From Chitinophagaceae bacterium C216 (lineage in GTDB: Bacteria; Bacteroidota; Bacteroidia; Chitinophagales; Chitinophagaceae), in assembly GCA_028485475.2 (NCBI GenBank), contig CP144143.1:1364001-1428000 (forward strand): DNA of 64,000 bases, given 5' to 3'. Made by a program: the position numbers and the translations under genes. How positions within the stretch are numbered: position 1 is the stretch's first letter; each line of letters starts with the position of its first letter. The notes below the pieces were generated by a model. That model was given only the letters and a program-made list of their open reading frames with translations. It was not told the origin of the DNA and did not search any database. This document shows, piece after piece, positions 14,727-24,421 of the stretch.

Positions 14727-16175
14727 TTAAAAATTTGATGTATCTGATTCTAGTTTTAATCCTTTGCCTTTATAAAATTCAAGTAGTTTCATCTTAAATA
14801 CATAATCGTATTGAGCTGAAACCATGTTGATCTTGGCACGATATAGATTGTTTTGTGTGGTGATAAGGTCGATAGGTTGCAGTAAACCCACTTCAAATCT
14901 TTTTCGTGCATAATCGTAAGCTTTCTGTGCTGCCTGCACTGCCGTACGCGAGGCATTGAACTTTTCAATGGCTGCTACGGCATTGGTGTGTGCCTGATAA
15001 ATATCTTGTTTAAGGGTTTGGGTTTCCTGCTCTTTCTGCAACGACTGATTCTCTACATTCAGTTTGGCCTTTTGCCAGTTGATTCGAGCCATTCCACCAT
15101 TGAATATAGGTATGCTAACCCCAATACCAATGTTCTGATTAAAGTTGTTTTTCAGTTGTCGAAAATAGGTGTTTCGTTCGTAACTGGTGGGTTGGGTAAT
15201 GGGAGCAGTAACGGTATAGGCTACACCATTCACCTCTACAGTACCAATGGGAGTGTTTACTACTTCCAGTCCTTGCGGTAACAATTTCTGAGCATTCGCA
15301 TAACGTGCATTAAGTCCTCCAAATAACATTAGCGAAGGATACATGGCAGCTTTTGCTGCTTGTGCATTTTTTTCCAGAGCTTTCAGTGTAAGTTCATTTG
15401 CTTTCTGCTGGGGGAGGTTCTCCAATGCAGATTGATATACCACTTCAGGATCTAATTCTGAAAGGGGCTCTACCGGGATGGCATCCACGGGCGGTTCTGC
15501 AATGTCAAACGGCATTGCAGCGTCTAAATTCAGTAAAGCTTTGAGCTGTAACAAAGACAGGGTATAATTGGTTTGTGCTGTGATGAGATTGGAACTGTCC
15601 GTTGCATATTGTGTTTCGGCCTCGGCCAGATTTAATTCAGGTAAGGCGCCGGCTTTTACTTGTTTATTGATGAGCTCCAGTTGTTCTCTACTTTGGCTTA
15701 ATTGTACTTTACTGATATTGACTTGTTCTTTGTTCAGCAGTGCTGCCAGATAGGCATTAGCAACATTTAGTGCTATGTCGTTGCGAGCTTTTTCAAGTCT
15801 TGCTTCACTGGCCTGTGCTAAATATTTATTAGACTCGGCAGTATTCCTTTTTCTGAACCAGTTGAATAAGTCCCATCCCAGATCCACACTATGATTGGCA
15901 AAAAAGATTTGGTTATTGGTAAACTGGTTGGATGTGGGGTCGATGGAGCGACCAAATTGAAACCCTGTACTATGCTGGCTACTTAAACTAGGATATTGAG
16001 CCAATACGCTTTGATCGTGAGTAAGCTTATCGAAACGGGCTTGTATATCGGCTTGTTTTATGGAGATATTGTTTTCTAAAGCATACTCAACACATCGTCT
16101 TAAATCCCATTTTTCCTGGGCGGCAACTGTAAGTGTGTAAAAACATACAGTTAGTATTGCCAGCGCTTTTTTCAT
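14727..16175 (-). CDS. TolC family outer membrane efflux protein
   Basis: A 482-residue outer-membrane channel protein with a signal peptide cut near VAAQ and two TolC-type repeats: LRRCVEYALENNISIKQADIQ at the start and long helical, coiled-coil stretches in both halves, with the second half including IGIGVSIPIFNGGMARIN, the usual beta-strand marker of the family. The C-terminal part ends in YDYVFKMKLLEFYKGKGL. It is the first gene of a three-gene operon with the adaptor and VOC genes. Substrates cannot be inferred, since the inner-membrane pump is not in the window. Confidence 0.92.
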   Translation of the reverse strand: MKKALAILTVCFYTLTVAAQEKWDLRRCVEYALENNISIKQADIQARFDKLTHDQSVLAQYPSLSSQHSTGFQFGRSIDPTSNQFTNNQIFFANHSVDLGWDLFNWFRKRNTAESNKYLAQASEARLEKARNDIALNVANAYLAALLNKEQVNISKVQLSQSREQLELINKQVKAGALPELNLAEAETQYATDSSNLITAQTNYTLSLLQLKALLNLDAAMPFDIAEPPVDAIPVEPLSELDPEVVYQSALENLPQQKANELTLKALEKNAQAAKAAMYPSLMLFGGLNARYANAQKLLPQGLEVVNTPIGTVEVNGVAYTVTAPITQPTSYERNTYFRQLKNNFNQNIGIGVSIPIFNGGMARINWQKAKLNVENQSLQKEQETQTLKQDIYQAHTNAVAAIEKFNASRTAVQAAQKAYDYARKRFEVGLLQPIDLITTQNNLYRAKINMVSAQYDYVFKMKLLEFYKGKGLKLESDTSNF

Positions 16176-16373
16176 AAAGTACTATGTAGTTAAAGATAAA
16201 AATACAATAGAAAAGAATAATTTGAAATATTTTATACTACGATTATTCGGAAAAGATCATTTCATTAGCAAAGTACAATGTGGTTTCCTCCTAATGTTAT
16301 TTTAACTAAATAGGTTAGGATATCGCATTGTATAATGATGGTAAAGTTAGTATACTCTCATATTGCACAAAAA

Positions 16374-16399
16374 AAATTCCGGGATATACCGGAATTTTT
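16374..16399 (-). terminator. Terminator downstream of the NlpC/P60 gene
   Basis: AAATTCCGG and CCGGAATTT form a 9-bp stem around GATATA. On the minus strand the second arm continues into a run of T, as expected for the end of the NlpC/P60 transcript; the plus strand has T's too. Confidence 0.85.
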
Positions 16400-16431
16400 G
16401 GAATGGTTAATTGGATTGATAAGTTTTAAAG

Positions 16432-17154
16432 TTAGTTGGCTGCATAATAGCTGCTATCGGTCTGTATTCTTCTTGCTCCCAGATAACGTGCAGCATAATA
16501 AGATTCGTCCAGATCACTTACAATAACACCCCGTCCTCTGGACGCATGAACAAATTTGTTATTGGATAGATACATTCCTACGTGAGAGATGCCTCCCGTT
16601 GTGTTAAAAAATAGCAAATCGCCTTCTTTTAGTTCAGAAGTTCTAATGGGATTAGCGGTTCTATATTGTTCACGGGCTGTGCGGGGAAGTTCGATATTGA
16701 ATACGCTTTTATATACTTCTCTTACAAATGCACTGCAATCAATACCGCTTTTGGTAGTGCCTCCGTATCGGTAACGGGTGCCGTACCAATCGTCAATTAC
16801 TTCCAACAACCTGATATTGGTAAGAGTGTGGGGCAAAATATTCAACAACGAAGCGTATTTGAGTTGGATCTCTGTAGGAATTGTCAGCGTGTTTAATGTT
16901 GCTGTGGGATTGGCTTTTGGGAGTTCTACTTCCAAGGTTTCTTCATACGATTGTTCTGTATGCAGTACATTTTTACGATAAGAACTCTGACTATATGCCG
17001 AAAAAGCCTCCTGCTGTTGGCTCAGAAGTGCATCCTCGTCTGCAGGAGTATTAATTGCTTTCTTATTTATAAATTTAGTATGTAGTTGTAAGGGCATTGA
17101 GCAACTGGTCATAAACAACGTGACAACCAGCCCTCCTATCATTATTCTTAGCAT
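16432..17154 (-). CDS. NlpC/P60 (C40) peptidase, lipoprotein
   Basis: A probable cell-wall endopeptidase cutting between D-Glu and meso-DAP or related amide bonds in peptidoglycan. I start it at the ATG at 17154 (MLRIMIGG), giving 240 residues; a TTG nine bases upstream is the alternative. The lipobox MTSC gives a lipid-anchored cysteine near residue 18. The C-terminal NlpC domain has the catalytic cysteine in GIDCSAFVREVY (about Cys140), the histidine in GGISHVGMYL (about His191) and a third polar residue in KFVHASRG (about His203). The linker of about 100 residues before the domain has no recognised SH3 or LysM repeat. A terminator at 16374-16399 ends the transcript; the upstream 17164-17320 is A/T-rich. 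Confidence 0.9.
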   Translation of the reverse strand: MLRIMIGGLVVTLFMTSCSMPLQLHTKFINKKAINTPADEDALLSQQQEAFSAYSQSSYRKNVLHTEQSYEETLEVELPKANPTATLNTLTIPTEIQLKYASLLNILPHTLTNIRLLEVIDDWYGTRYRYGGTTKSGIDCSAFVREVYKSVFNIELPRTAREQYRTANPIRTSELKEGDLLFFNTTGGISHVGMYLSNNKFVHASRGRGVIVSDLDESYYAARYLGARRIQTDSSYYAAN

Positions 17155-17321
17155 AAAAGTCAATCCTTTGTATCAAGTCCTCGTAATAAAACGCATTTCC
17201 GTTGTACGGTTACTATAAACGTTGACTTGCTTATAATATTGCGAAAGGCTTAATTTTTTTATTTTATTTAATAAAATTTATTTTTTTTAATTTTTATCTA
17301 ATATGTGCTAGTTTATTTAAA

Positions 17322-17356
17322 AAGTATAAAGGGCAGTACATCTGCCCTTTATACTT
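17322..17356 (-). terminator. Terminator overlapping the end of the phospholipase C gene
   Basis: A 15-bp perfect stem (17322-17336 with 17342-17356) around TACAT, followed on the minus strand by T's. The stop codon TAA of the phospholipase gene (17349-17351) and its last two codons lie inside the stem, so the terminator is part of the coding sequence. Confidence 0.88.
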
Positions 17357-19859
17357 GTTTTCCCATATAAGGATCCGTTATGCTTTCTTCGCCGGTTTCC
17401 ACATGCCCCGCAAAACGCTGTTGCATCTTATTTCTCGATTTTACGGTAAAATCGTACCAGCTATGAGATTTGGTAAGATTGAGAATAATGTTGACGGTTT
17501 TTCCGGCGGCCACTTTTTGTACAATAGGCGCATTGCCATAGGCATTATCAATAATTTCTACCACCTGTTCTGTGGTGCCTTCATTGGAAATAGATAACTC
17601 TACATTACCTGTAAGACGGCGTTGATGTTGGTAGCCACAGTGGATGGTAATCTGGGGATCCTGAGCATCACCAATGAATTCGCGATAGAAGCCATTGGGG
17701 CCGTACACTCGCAAATGATAAGCACCGGTTGCAAAATCTTCCAGTTTCCAACTGTCTTCCAATTTATAACCTGCCGCCACCGTATAATTCCAAGAACGGT
17801 TTACTTCATATTCTTGGGGATTCGCCAATGCTTTGTGTTTGCCCATTGCATAAACCCGGAACGGAGATCCGGCAGCACGTTCTCCGAAATATTTTTTGGA
17901 GGCTTCAAAATTAATCGAGAATGTTTTTTTATCCTTGCTCAAGCGGCCATTCACGTAGAGCTCATAAGGAATGGGGCAAGCCCGTTTGGTACCGGCTTCT
18001 TGCTTGGGCAACCAGGCGGAATAATTTCCTTTTTCTAGATCGGATTTATTGGTTTTTTTAAATCCGGCCGGTTCGGGAGTGAATTTTGCGTTATAGATGG
18101 TTTTAATAAATTCATCGCGGTCCACAAAATCTACCTTTTTATCATTTTCCTTATAGGCACTGAAAACGGAGGTAAGATCGCCGCTGATAGCTCTCCGCCA
18201 TGGGTTGATACCTTCAAACCGGATATTTTTTTTGAATTTTTTACTGCAGAAGTATTCTAGGAATTGCAAAGTGGAGGTGTGCTCGAATAATTGAGAGTTT
18301 ACTTTTCCACCGCGTGTCCAAGGGGATGCAATGATCATCGGCACTCTAAAACCTAGTCCCACAGGGGCTTCCCGTGCTTGGCCGGGTGGAATACCTTGTT
18401 TTACTTCGTTCTCAAAGCGCACATGTTCTATTTCGGTGTCTATTTCTGGAGCACATTTTCCTGTACCCGGCACTTTGTTGTCTGAAATAGAGAAAGGCGG
18501 TATATGATCGTAGTATCCGTCGTTTTCATCGTAAGTGATGATGAAAATGGTTTTACGCCATACCTCGGGATTTTGGGTGAGAATATCTAATATTTCCGAA
18601 ATATACCAGGCTCCGTACCAGGGGGCACTGGGATGATCGGAAAACTTCTGGGGACCAGCTAGCCAAGATACGGTGGGTAGTTTGCCTTCTTTTACATCTT
18701 TACGGAACTGATAAAAGATGTCTCCGGCTGGTACTTCTAATTCACGTTCTTTACCGTTGTCGATGTATTTAAATTTGGTGAGTTTACGATAATTGGGGTC
18801 TCCGATATTAGTGGTAAAAGCTCTGCGGAATAGTTCTTTTTCTTTTTCGGAGAGTTTTTCAAAATTTTCTTTATTCCATTTGGCAAATTCTGCACGTGCA
18901 TTATCCAGCGCTTTTTGTTTGTCGCGTATGGCAGCCTTATTTTTTTCTTCATCCATTTCACCAGGGCTTGCTTGTTGTAGGGCATTGATTTCCCCAGGAA
19001 GGGTTTCTATTTGGTTGATAAGGCTTTGTATGTATCGAGGGGTAAATTTTACATTATATGCCGCAAAAAACTCTAGTAAGTTACATCCGAAGTTGGCCAG
19101 CCAGGAGCGTTCTTCTCCTTTAAATCCGCCTCCACAGGAAATTTCGTTTTGATAGAATTTCCAATCGATATTGTTTTCTGTGAGCAGTTCAGGAAAGCTC
19201 TTCCAGCGCATTTTCGCATGACCGTAATCGGTATTTCGAATATTGGCTTTTTGCAGACCGTTTTCCTCACTCATAATATTGCCTGTCCAAAAAAAGGAGC
19301 GGTTAGGCGTGGTGCTGGTCATTGCCGAGCAGAAATTTTGGTCACAAATGGTAAAGGCATCTGCCAGCGCATAATAAAAGGGTATATCTTCCCGAGTGTA
19401 GTATCCCATAGTAAGGGGTATGGAAGCATATTTTTTGTTGCCCGATTTTTTGGCCAATAGCCACTTATCATATTTCCCCTGATTATGAGCATCTACCTGA
19501 CTATGGCGTGAGTGCGGTAGATCTCCCATCCAAGTAATTTTAGAGTTTTTGATATCCAGTCGGAATGGGGCATAAATATCGCCGTGTTCATCGGTCTGAA
19601 ACCAAACGGGATTATTATCGGGCAATGTAATGGCACGAGGGTCGTTAAAACCTCTTACACCTCTCAGCGTGCCGTAGCTATGGTCGAAGGCACGGTTTTC
19701 CTGCATTAGTATTACAATGTGCTCCGCATCCAAAAAGGTACTTCCTGGTGCGGGATCTATGGCAAGCGCTGCTTTAATCGAATCCGGTATAAAGGCAGAA
19801 ACACCGGCCGCTCCCGAAAGCAGCATGGCTTTTTTAATAAAATCTCTTCTGGTATCCAT
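17349..19859 (-). CDS. Phosphocholine-specific phospholipase C, Tat-exported
   Basis: Cleaves phosphatidylcholine-type lipids to diacylglycerol and phosphocholine. The 836-residue protein starts with a twin-arginine signal, MDTRRDFIKKAMLL, with a hydrophobic stretch and an A-rich cut region. It belongs to the acid-phosphatase-like phosphoesterase family: IVILMQENRAFDHSYGTLRGVRGF near residue 48, ICDQNFCSAMTSTTPNRSFFWTG, SWLAGPQKFSDHPSAPW and ITYDENDGYYDHIPP carry its usual metal and phosphate residues. The last quarter has the two beta-sandwich repeats (DUF756-like) of this family. It stands alone and its own terminator overlaps the 3' end. Confidence 0.93.
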   Translation of the reverse strand: MDTRRDFIKKAMLLSGAAGVSAFIPDSIKAALAIDPAPGSTFLDAEHIVILMQENRAFDHSYGTLRGVRGFNDPRAITLPDNNPVWFQTDEHGDIYAPFRLDIKNSKITWMGDLPHSRHSQVDAHNQGKYDKWLLAKKSGNKKYASIPLTMGYYTREDIPFYYALADAFTICDQNFCSAMTSTTPNRSFFWTGNIMSEENGLQKANIRNTDYGHAKMRWKSFPELLTENNIDWKFYQNEISCGGGFKGEERSWLANFGCNLLEFFAAYNVKFTPRYIQSLINQIETLPGEINALQQASPGEMDEEKNKAAIRDKQKALDNARAEFAKWNKENFEKLSEKEKELFRRAFTTNIGDPNYRKLTKFKYIDNGKERELEVPAGDIFYQFRKDVKEGKLPTVSWLAGPQKFSDHPSAPWYGAWYISEILDILTQNPEVWRKTIFIITYDENDGYYDHIPPFSISDNKVPGTGKCAPEIDTEIEHVRFENEVKQGIPPGQAREAPVGLGFRVPMIIASPWTRGGKVNSQLFEHTSTLQFLEYFCSKKFKKNIRFEGINPWRRAISGDLTSVFSAYKENDKKVDFVDRDEFIKTIYNAKFTPEPAGFKKTNKSDLEKGNYSAWLPKQEAGTKRACPIPYELYVNGRLSKDKKTFSINFEASKKYFGERAAGSPFRVYAMGKHKALANPQEYEVNRSWNYTVAAGYKLEDSWKLEDFATGAYHLRVYGPNGFYREFIGDAQDPQITIHCGYQHQRRLTGNVELSISNEGTTEQVVEIIDNAYGNAPIVQKVAAGKTVNIILNLTKSHSWYDFTVKSRNKMQQRFAGHVETGEESITDPYMGKQV

Positions 19860-20098
19860 GACAAGCGTTTTGATATTTTGTTATGAAAAAATAAATGTAT
19901 TAAAAAATGGATAAAGGAGCTTTAAGTTTCATTGAAAAAAATTAAATTTTGTTGAATGGGCCAGAAAAAATTGTAGCAGAGAGAACTAATACCTTTTTTA
20001 ACTGTTCCTCAATAACAAAAGTTGTTGTTGATATATAACACTTGGCGGCAGCGGAGGAAAACCAAAAGATATCACCGCCCGAATGGTTCAAAAAATGA

Positions 20099-20106
20099 TA
20101 TTATTG
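20099..20106 (+). promoter_or_regulatory. Candidate -7 box of dnaE (TATTATTG)
   Basis: TATTATTG differs from TAnnTTTG at one base and is followed by CA, giving an expected transcription start near 20113, about 17 bases before the ATG. The remaining 19860-20098 shows no gene and no -33 box that I could recognise. Confidence 0.35.
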
Positions 20107-20129
20107 CAGAGCGCTAAAAAATATCTATA

Positions 20130-23100
20130 ATGAAGTTTTCGCATTTGCACGTACATACACAATATTCACTACTGGACGGAGCAGCTTCCATCTCCAACCT
20201 GTATAAAAAAGCTATTGCCGACGGTATGCCTGCACTGGCTATCAGCGATCACGGTAATATGTTCGGCGTCTTCCAGTTTGTGGCAGAAGCTTACAAAAAT
20301 TTAGACGATAACGGAAAGCCCAAGGTGAAACCTGTAGTGGGATGTGAGTTTTATCTGGTTGAAAACAGGCACGAAAAAATTTTTACCAAGGATAAAAAGG
20401 ATAAAAGATATCATCAGATATTCTTAGCAAAGAACGAGCAGGGGTATAAAAGTTTAACCAAACTTACCTCACTCGGATTTATTGAAGGCTTGTACGGAAA
20501 ATATCCTCGTATCGACAAGGAGCTGATTTTACAATATCATGAAGGATTGATTGCTACTACATGCTGCCTAGGGGCATCAGTACCACAGGCCATTTTGAGA
20601 AAAGGAGAGGCAGAAGCTGAAAAAGAATTTAAGTGGTGGCTGGATTTGTTTGGAGAGGACTATTATGTAGAGTTGCAAAGGCACGATATTCCCGATCAAG
20701 AAAAAGTAAATCAGGTGCTCTTAAAGTTTGCTGCTAAATACAATGTTCCCGTTATTGCCAGCAATGATGCACATTATGTCGATCGGGAAGATTTTAACGC
20801 GCATGATATTTTGCTGTGTATCAATACTGGTGAAAAGCAGTCTACACCTGCTTATCGGGGAGATTTCTCAGATGAGGAGGTGAACATGAAAAACATGCGC
20901 TTTGCTTTTGCAAATGACCAGTTCTATTTTAAGACCACACAGGAAATGACGGAACTCTTTCACGATATTCCTGAGGCTATTGATAATACCAATGCTATTG
21001 TGGATAAGGTAGAGCTATTGGATTTGAAGCGTAACATTCTGCTCCCCAACTTTCCTGTACCGGATGAATTTAAGATTCATAAACAGGATGAAAAAACGGA
21101 CAAGGGAGTGGTATCGGCCGATTCGCTGAACCAATGGGAGTATCTGAAACATCTTACTTATGAAGGCGCTCAGAAACGCTATGGATCTTTAACGCCCGAA
21201 GTAAAGGAGCGTATCGACTTTGAACTGTTTACCATCAAAACCATGGGCTTTGCCGGTTACTTCCTTATCGTAAGTGACTTCATCAAAGCCGGTAGGGAGC
21301 AGGGGGTGTTTATAGGCCCAGGACGGGGTTCAGCAGCAGGTTCTGTAGTAGCCTATTGTATTGGTATTACTAATATCGACCCGATAAAGTATAATCTACT
21401 GTTTGAGCGTTTCCTCAACCCCGACCGTAAAAGCATGCCCGATATCGATACCGACTTTGATGATGAGGGTCGTCAGAAAGTAATTGATTATGTAGTACAG
21501 AAATACGGTAAAAACCAGGTGGCACAAATCATTACTTATGGTACCATGGCCGCTAAAATGAGTATCAAGGACGTGGCGCGCGTAATGGATTTGCCTTTGC
21601 CTGAATCGAATGCATTGGCGAAGCTGGTTCCCGAAAAACCGGGTATCAGTCTTAAACGTGTATTACATGCACCCTTAACTTCCAAAGACGGCGAGAAATC
21701 GCTGAGTGAAAAAGAAGGATTAGGCTCCGACGACCTAGAAAATGTAAAAAAACTCAGAGAAATATATAATAGCGATACCCTGCAGGGAAGGGTACTACAC
21801 GAAGCCGAAATTTTGGAAGGCTCTGTACGGAATACAGGTATCCACGCTGCGGGTATTATCATTGCGCCCAAAGACCTTACTGAGTTGATGCCGGTGAGTA
21901 CAGCTAAGGACTCTGATCTTTGGGTAACACAGATTGAAGGTAGTGTAATTGAAGAGGCCGGGGTAATTAAGATGGACTTCCTTGGGCTTAAAACCCTTAC
22001 CATTATTAAAGATGCTCTGGAGATGATTAAATTGAACCACGGAGTGGATATCAATATTGATGCTATTCCGCTGGATGATGAAAAAACCTATAAACTATAT
22101 CAAAGAGGCGAAACCAACGGTACATTCCAGTTCGAAAGTGCCGGTATGCAGAAATACTTGCGTGAGCTGAAGCCCGACCGCTTCGACGACCTTATTGCCA
22201 TGAACGCCTTGTATCGTCCAGGTCCTATGGCGTATATTCCTAACTATATCGATCGTAAGCATGGCCGCGAAGAAGTGGTGTACGACTTGCCGGAGATGGA
22301 AGAATATTTGAAAGAAACCTATGGCATTACCGTTTACCAAGAGCAGGTGATGCTATTGAGTCAGAAACTGGCCGGCTTTAGTAAGGGTGATGCGGATGTA
22401 CTGCGTAAGGCGATGGGTAAAAAACAAAAAGCCGTACTGGATAAGATGAAGAAACAGTTCATCGATGGTGCGGTGAAGAACGGGCATCCTATCGACGTAC
22501 TGGAAAAAATTTGGTCCGACTGGGAAGCTTTTGCGCAATATGCGTTCAACAAGTCTCACTCTACCTGCTATGCTTTTGTGGCTTATCAGACAGCATACCT
22601 GAAAGCACACTATCCTAGCGAATACATGGCCGCTGTACTGAACCATGCGGGATCGTTAGAAAAAATTACCTTCTTTATGGAAGAGTGTAAGCGTATGGGA
22701 CTAAAAGTGCTGGGACCGGATATCAACGAATCGAGAAAAGGGTTTACCGTAAATAAAAAAGGTGAAATTCGTTTTGGTCTCGGTGGATTGAAGGGCGTGG
22801 GAGAAGCTGCCGTGGAAAGCATTATTGAAGAACGGCAAAAAGGGCCCTATACCTCCATATTTGATTTGGTAAAACGTGTCAACCTTCGTACGGTAAATAA
22901 AAAAACCATGGAGAGCCTGGCCTATGCCGGTGCTTTCGATTGCTTTAAAGAAGTACACAGGGCACAGTATTTCTTTACTCCGCCGAATGATAATACCAAC
23001 GGACTAGAGAAGATTATCAAGTATGGTCAGGTTTGTCAAACCCAGGCACAGACGCAGACCAATACATTGTTCGGTGACCTAGGCACATCAATGGAAATTG

Positions 23101-23798
23101 AGCCGCCCAAAATTCCGGATTGTTCCCCATGGCCTTTGGTGGTGCAGCTGGGTAAAGAGAAGGAGGTTACAGGCGTATTTATTAGTGGTCATCCCTTGGA
23201 TGATTATCGATTTGAAATGGAGTATTACGGTATTACGCCCATTGCACATGTAAATGAATATAAACTGAAAGAACCGGAAGAAATAAAATCTTCCAAAGTT
23301 TTTCGAGTTATGGGATTGGTGAGCGACGCGCAACATCGTATCTCCAAAACAGGAAGCAAGTTCGGTAGTTTTGTGATCGAGGATTATAGCGGGAAACTTG
23401 AATTGATGCTGTTTTCGGAGGATTATATCAAGTTTGCTCAATTGCTACAGCCCGATAACATTGTATTTATCCAGGGTTACTATAAACAAAGATTTAACGG
23501 AGAGTTCGATTTTAAAATTTCCTCCATTTGTCTGGCCGAAAGTGTGAAGAAAAATTTTACCAAAGGCCTGACGATTCAGCTGCCTGCCGCTGATGTTACA
23601 AATGAGATGATACAATTCATGCATCAAAATCTTAGAGTTCACAGAGGTTCGGCGAAACTCACTTTTTCCATTGTTGATGAGGAAGATGGCTTGCAAATAG
23701 AGCTGTTGTCTAATGGAAAGGGGTTTGAGATGAACAATGAGCTGATTGAATTTTTGTCAAACCAAGTGAACTGGCAGATAAAAGTAGACTATAACTAA
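20130..23798 (+). CDS. dnaE: DNA polymerase III alpha subunit
   Basis: Catalytic subunit of the replicative DNA polymerase. The protein is 1222 residues. It starts with a PHP domain (FSHLHVHTQYSLLDGAASI, with histidines that suggest a metal-binding PHP), continues through the palm with GPGRGSAAGSVVAYCIGI and PDIDTDFDDEGR, which carries catalytic aspartates at about 438 and 440, and the third aspartate in KMDFLGLKTL (about 616). A middle domain with GRVLHEAEILEGSVRNTGIHAAG and the beta-clamp and OB-fold regions follow. No proofreading exonuclease is fused, so a separate epsilon subunit is needed. The thioredoxin-like gene follows after 17 bases. Confidence 0.97.
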   Translation: MKFSHLHVHTQYSLLDGAASISNLYKKAIADGMPALAISDHGNMFGVFQFVAEAYKNLDDNGKPKVKPVVGCEFYLVENRHEKIFTKDKKDKRYHQIFLAKNEQGYKSLTKLTSLGFIEGLYGKYPRIDKELILQYHEGLIATTCCLGASVPQAILRKGEAEAEKEFKWWLDLFGEDYYVELQRHDIPDQEKVNQVLLKFAAKYNVPVIASNDAHYVDREDFNAHDILLCINTGEKQSTPAYRGDFSDEEVNMKNMRFAFANDQFYFKTTQEMTELFHDIPEAIDNTNAIVDKVELLDLKRNILLPNFPVPDEFKIHKQDEKTDKGVVSADSLNQWEYLKHLTYEGAQKRYGSLTPEVKERIDFELFTIKTMGFAGYFLIVSDFIKAGREQGVFIGPGRGSAAGSVVAYCIGITNIDPIKYNLLFERFLNPDRKSMPDIDTDFDDEGRQKVIDYVVQKYGKNQVAQIITYGTMAAKMSIKDVARVMDLPLPESNALAKLVPEKPGISLKRVLHAPLTSKDGEKSLSEKEGLGSDDLENVKKLREIYNSDTLQGRVLHEAEILEGSVRNTGIHAAGIIIAPKDLTELMPVSTAKDSDLWVTQIEGSVIEEAGVIKMDFLGLKTLTIIKDALEMIKLNHGVDINIDAIPLDDEKTYKLYQRGETNGTFQFESAGMQKYLRELKPDRFDDLIAMNALYRPGPMAYIPNYIDRKHGREEVVYDLPEMEEYLKETYGITVYQEQVMLLSQKLAGFSKGDADVLRKAMGKKQKAVLDKMKKQFIDGAVKNGHPIDVLEKIWSDWEAFAQYAFNKSHSTCYAFVAYQTAYLKAHYPSEYMAAVLNHAGSLEKITFFMEECKRMGLKVLGPDINESRKGFTVNKKGEIRFGLGGLKGVGEAAVESIIEERQKGPYTSIFDLVKRVNLRTVNKKTMESLAYAGAFDCFKEVHRAQYFFTPPNDNTNGLEKIIKYGQVCQTQAQTQTNTLFGDLGTSMEIEPPKIPDCSPWPLVVQLGKEKEVTGVFISGHPLDDYRFEMEYYGITPIAHVNEYKLKEPEEIKSSKVFRVMGLVSDAQHRISKTGSKFGSFVIEDYSGKLELMLFSEDYIKFAQLLQPDNIVFIQGYYKQRFNGEFDFKISSICLAESVKKNFTKGLTIQLPAADVTNEMIQFMHQNLRVHRGSAKLTFSIVDEEDGLQIELLSNGKGFEMNNELIEFLSNQVNWQIKVDYN

Positions 23799-23815
23799 AT
23801 TATTGAAGATCGTTT

Positions 23816-24385
23816 ATGCGTGCATTGAACTGGAAGGAGTATGTGGACTATATGCAAGAAATTGTAAATGGACATTATACACAACCTCCATATGATAAAC
23901 CGGATTATCATCATTACACAAAAATGAATGAAGCGCGTCAGAGGCGCTGGTTGAAAGCTAATCCTTTAACTCAAGAAACTGTTGCTGCAATCAAACAAAT
24001 TAATACTCCTCAGCAGTGGGTAGTGATTACCGAACCTTGGTGTGGCGACGCTGCGCACATTGTACCGATTATTTATCTAATGAGCACATTAAATAATAAG
24101 ATTACCTTATGGTTTCAGTTGCGTGACAGCGGCTCCGAAATTGATAAATATTTGACCAACGGCTCTCGATCCATACCCATCTTAATCGTACGTAATGCAG
24201 AAGGAGATGAACTGTTTTATTGGGGACCGCGTCCTAAGCAAGGGCAGGAGTTATATTTATCGTTAGCAGCTCGTAAAGCTTCCTTGGATGAAATGATTGT
24301 TACACTGCAGAACTATTACAATGCAGACAAATCCTTAAGTATTCAGCAAGAAATTGTGTCATTGTTATCTGCACATTTGCAGTAA
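23816..24385 (+). CDS. Thioredoxin-fold family protein (single-cysteine site)
   Basis: A 189-residue protein of the thioredoxin-like family seen in many Bacteroidota. The fold's central strand and active-site loop read WVVITEPWCGDAAHIVPII; the second cysteine of the usual CxxC is missing (CGDA), so it cannot form the classical intramolecular disulfide. A cis-proline is visible in SRSIPILIVRN. Function unknown: it may act as a monothiol or simply use the fold. No signal peptide is present, so it is cytoplasmic. It lies 17 bases after dnaE, probably on the same transcript, and 36 bases before the acetyltransferase gene. Confidence 0.82.
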   Translation: MRALNWKEYVDYMQEIVNGHYTQPPYDKPDYHHYTKMNEARQRRWLKANPLTQETVAAIKQINTPQQWVVITEPWCGDAAHIVPIIYLMSTLNNKITLWFQLRDSGSEIDKYLTNGSRSIPILIVRNAEGDELFYWGPRPKQGQELYLSLAARKASLDEMIVTLQNYYNADKSLSIQQEIVSLLSAHLQ

Positions 24386-24421
24386 CAAGCATGCTATTTT
24401 GTTAACCTTTAAACCCACATT

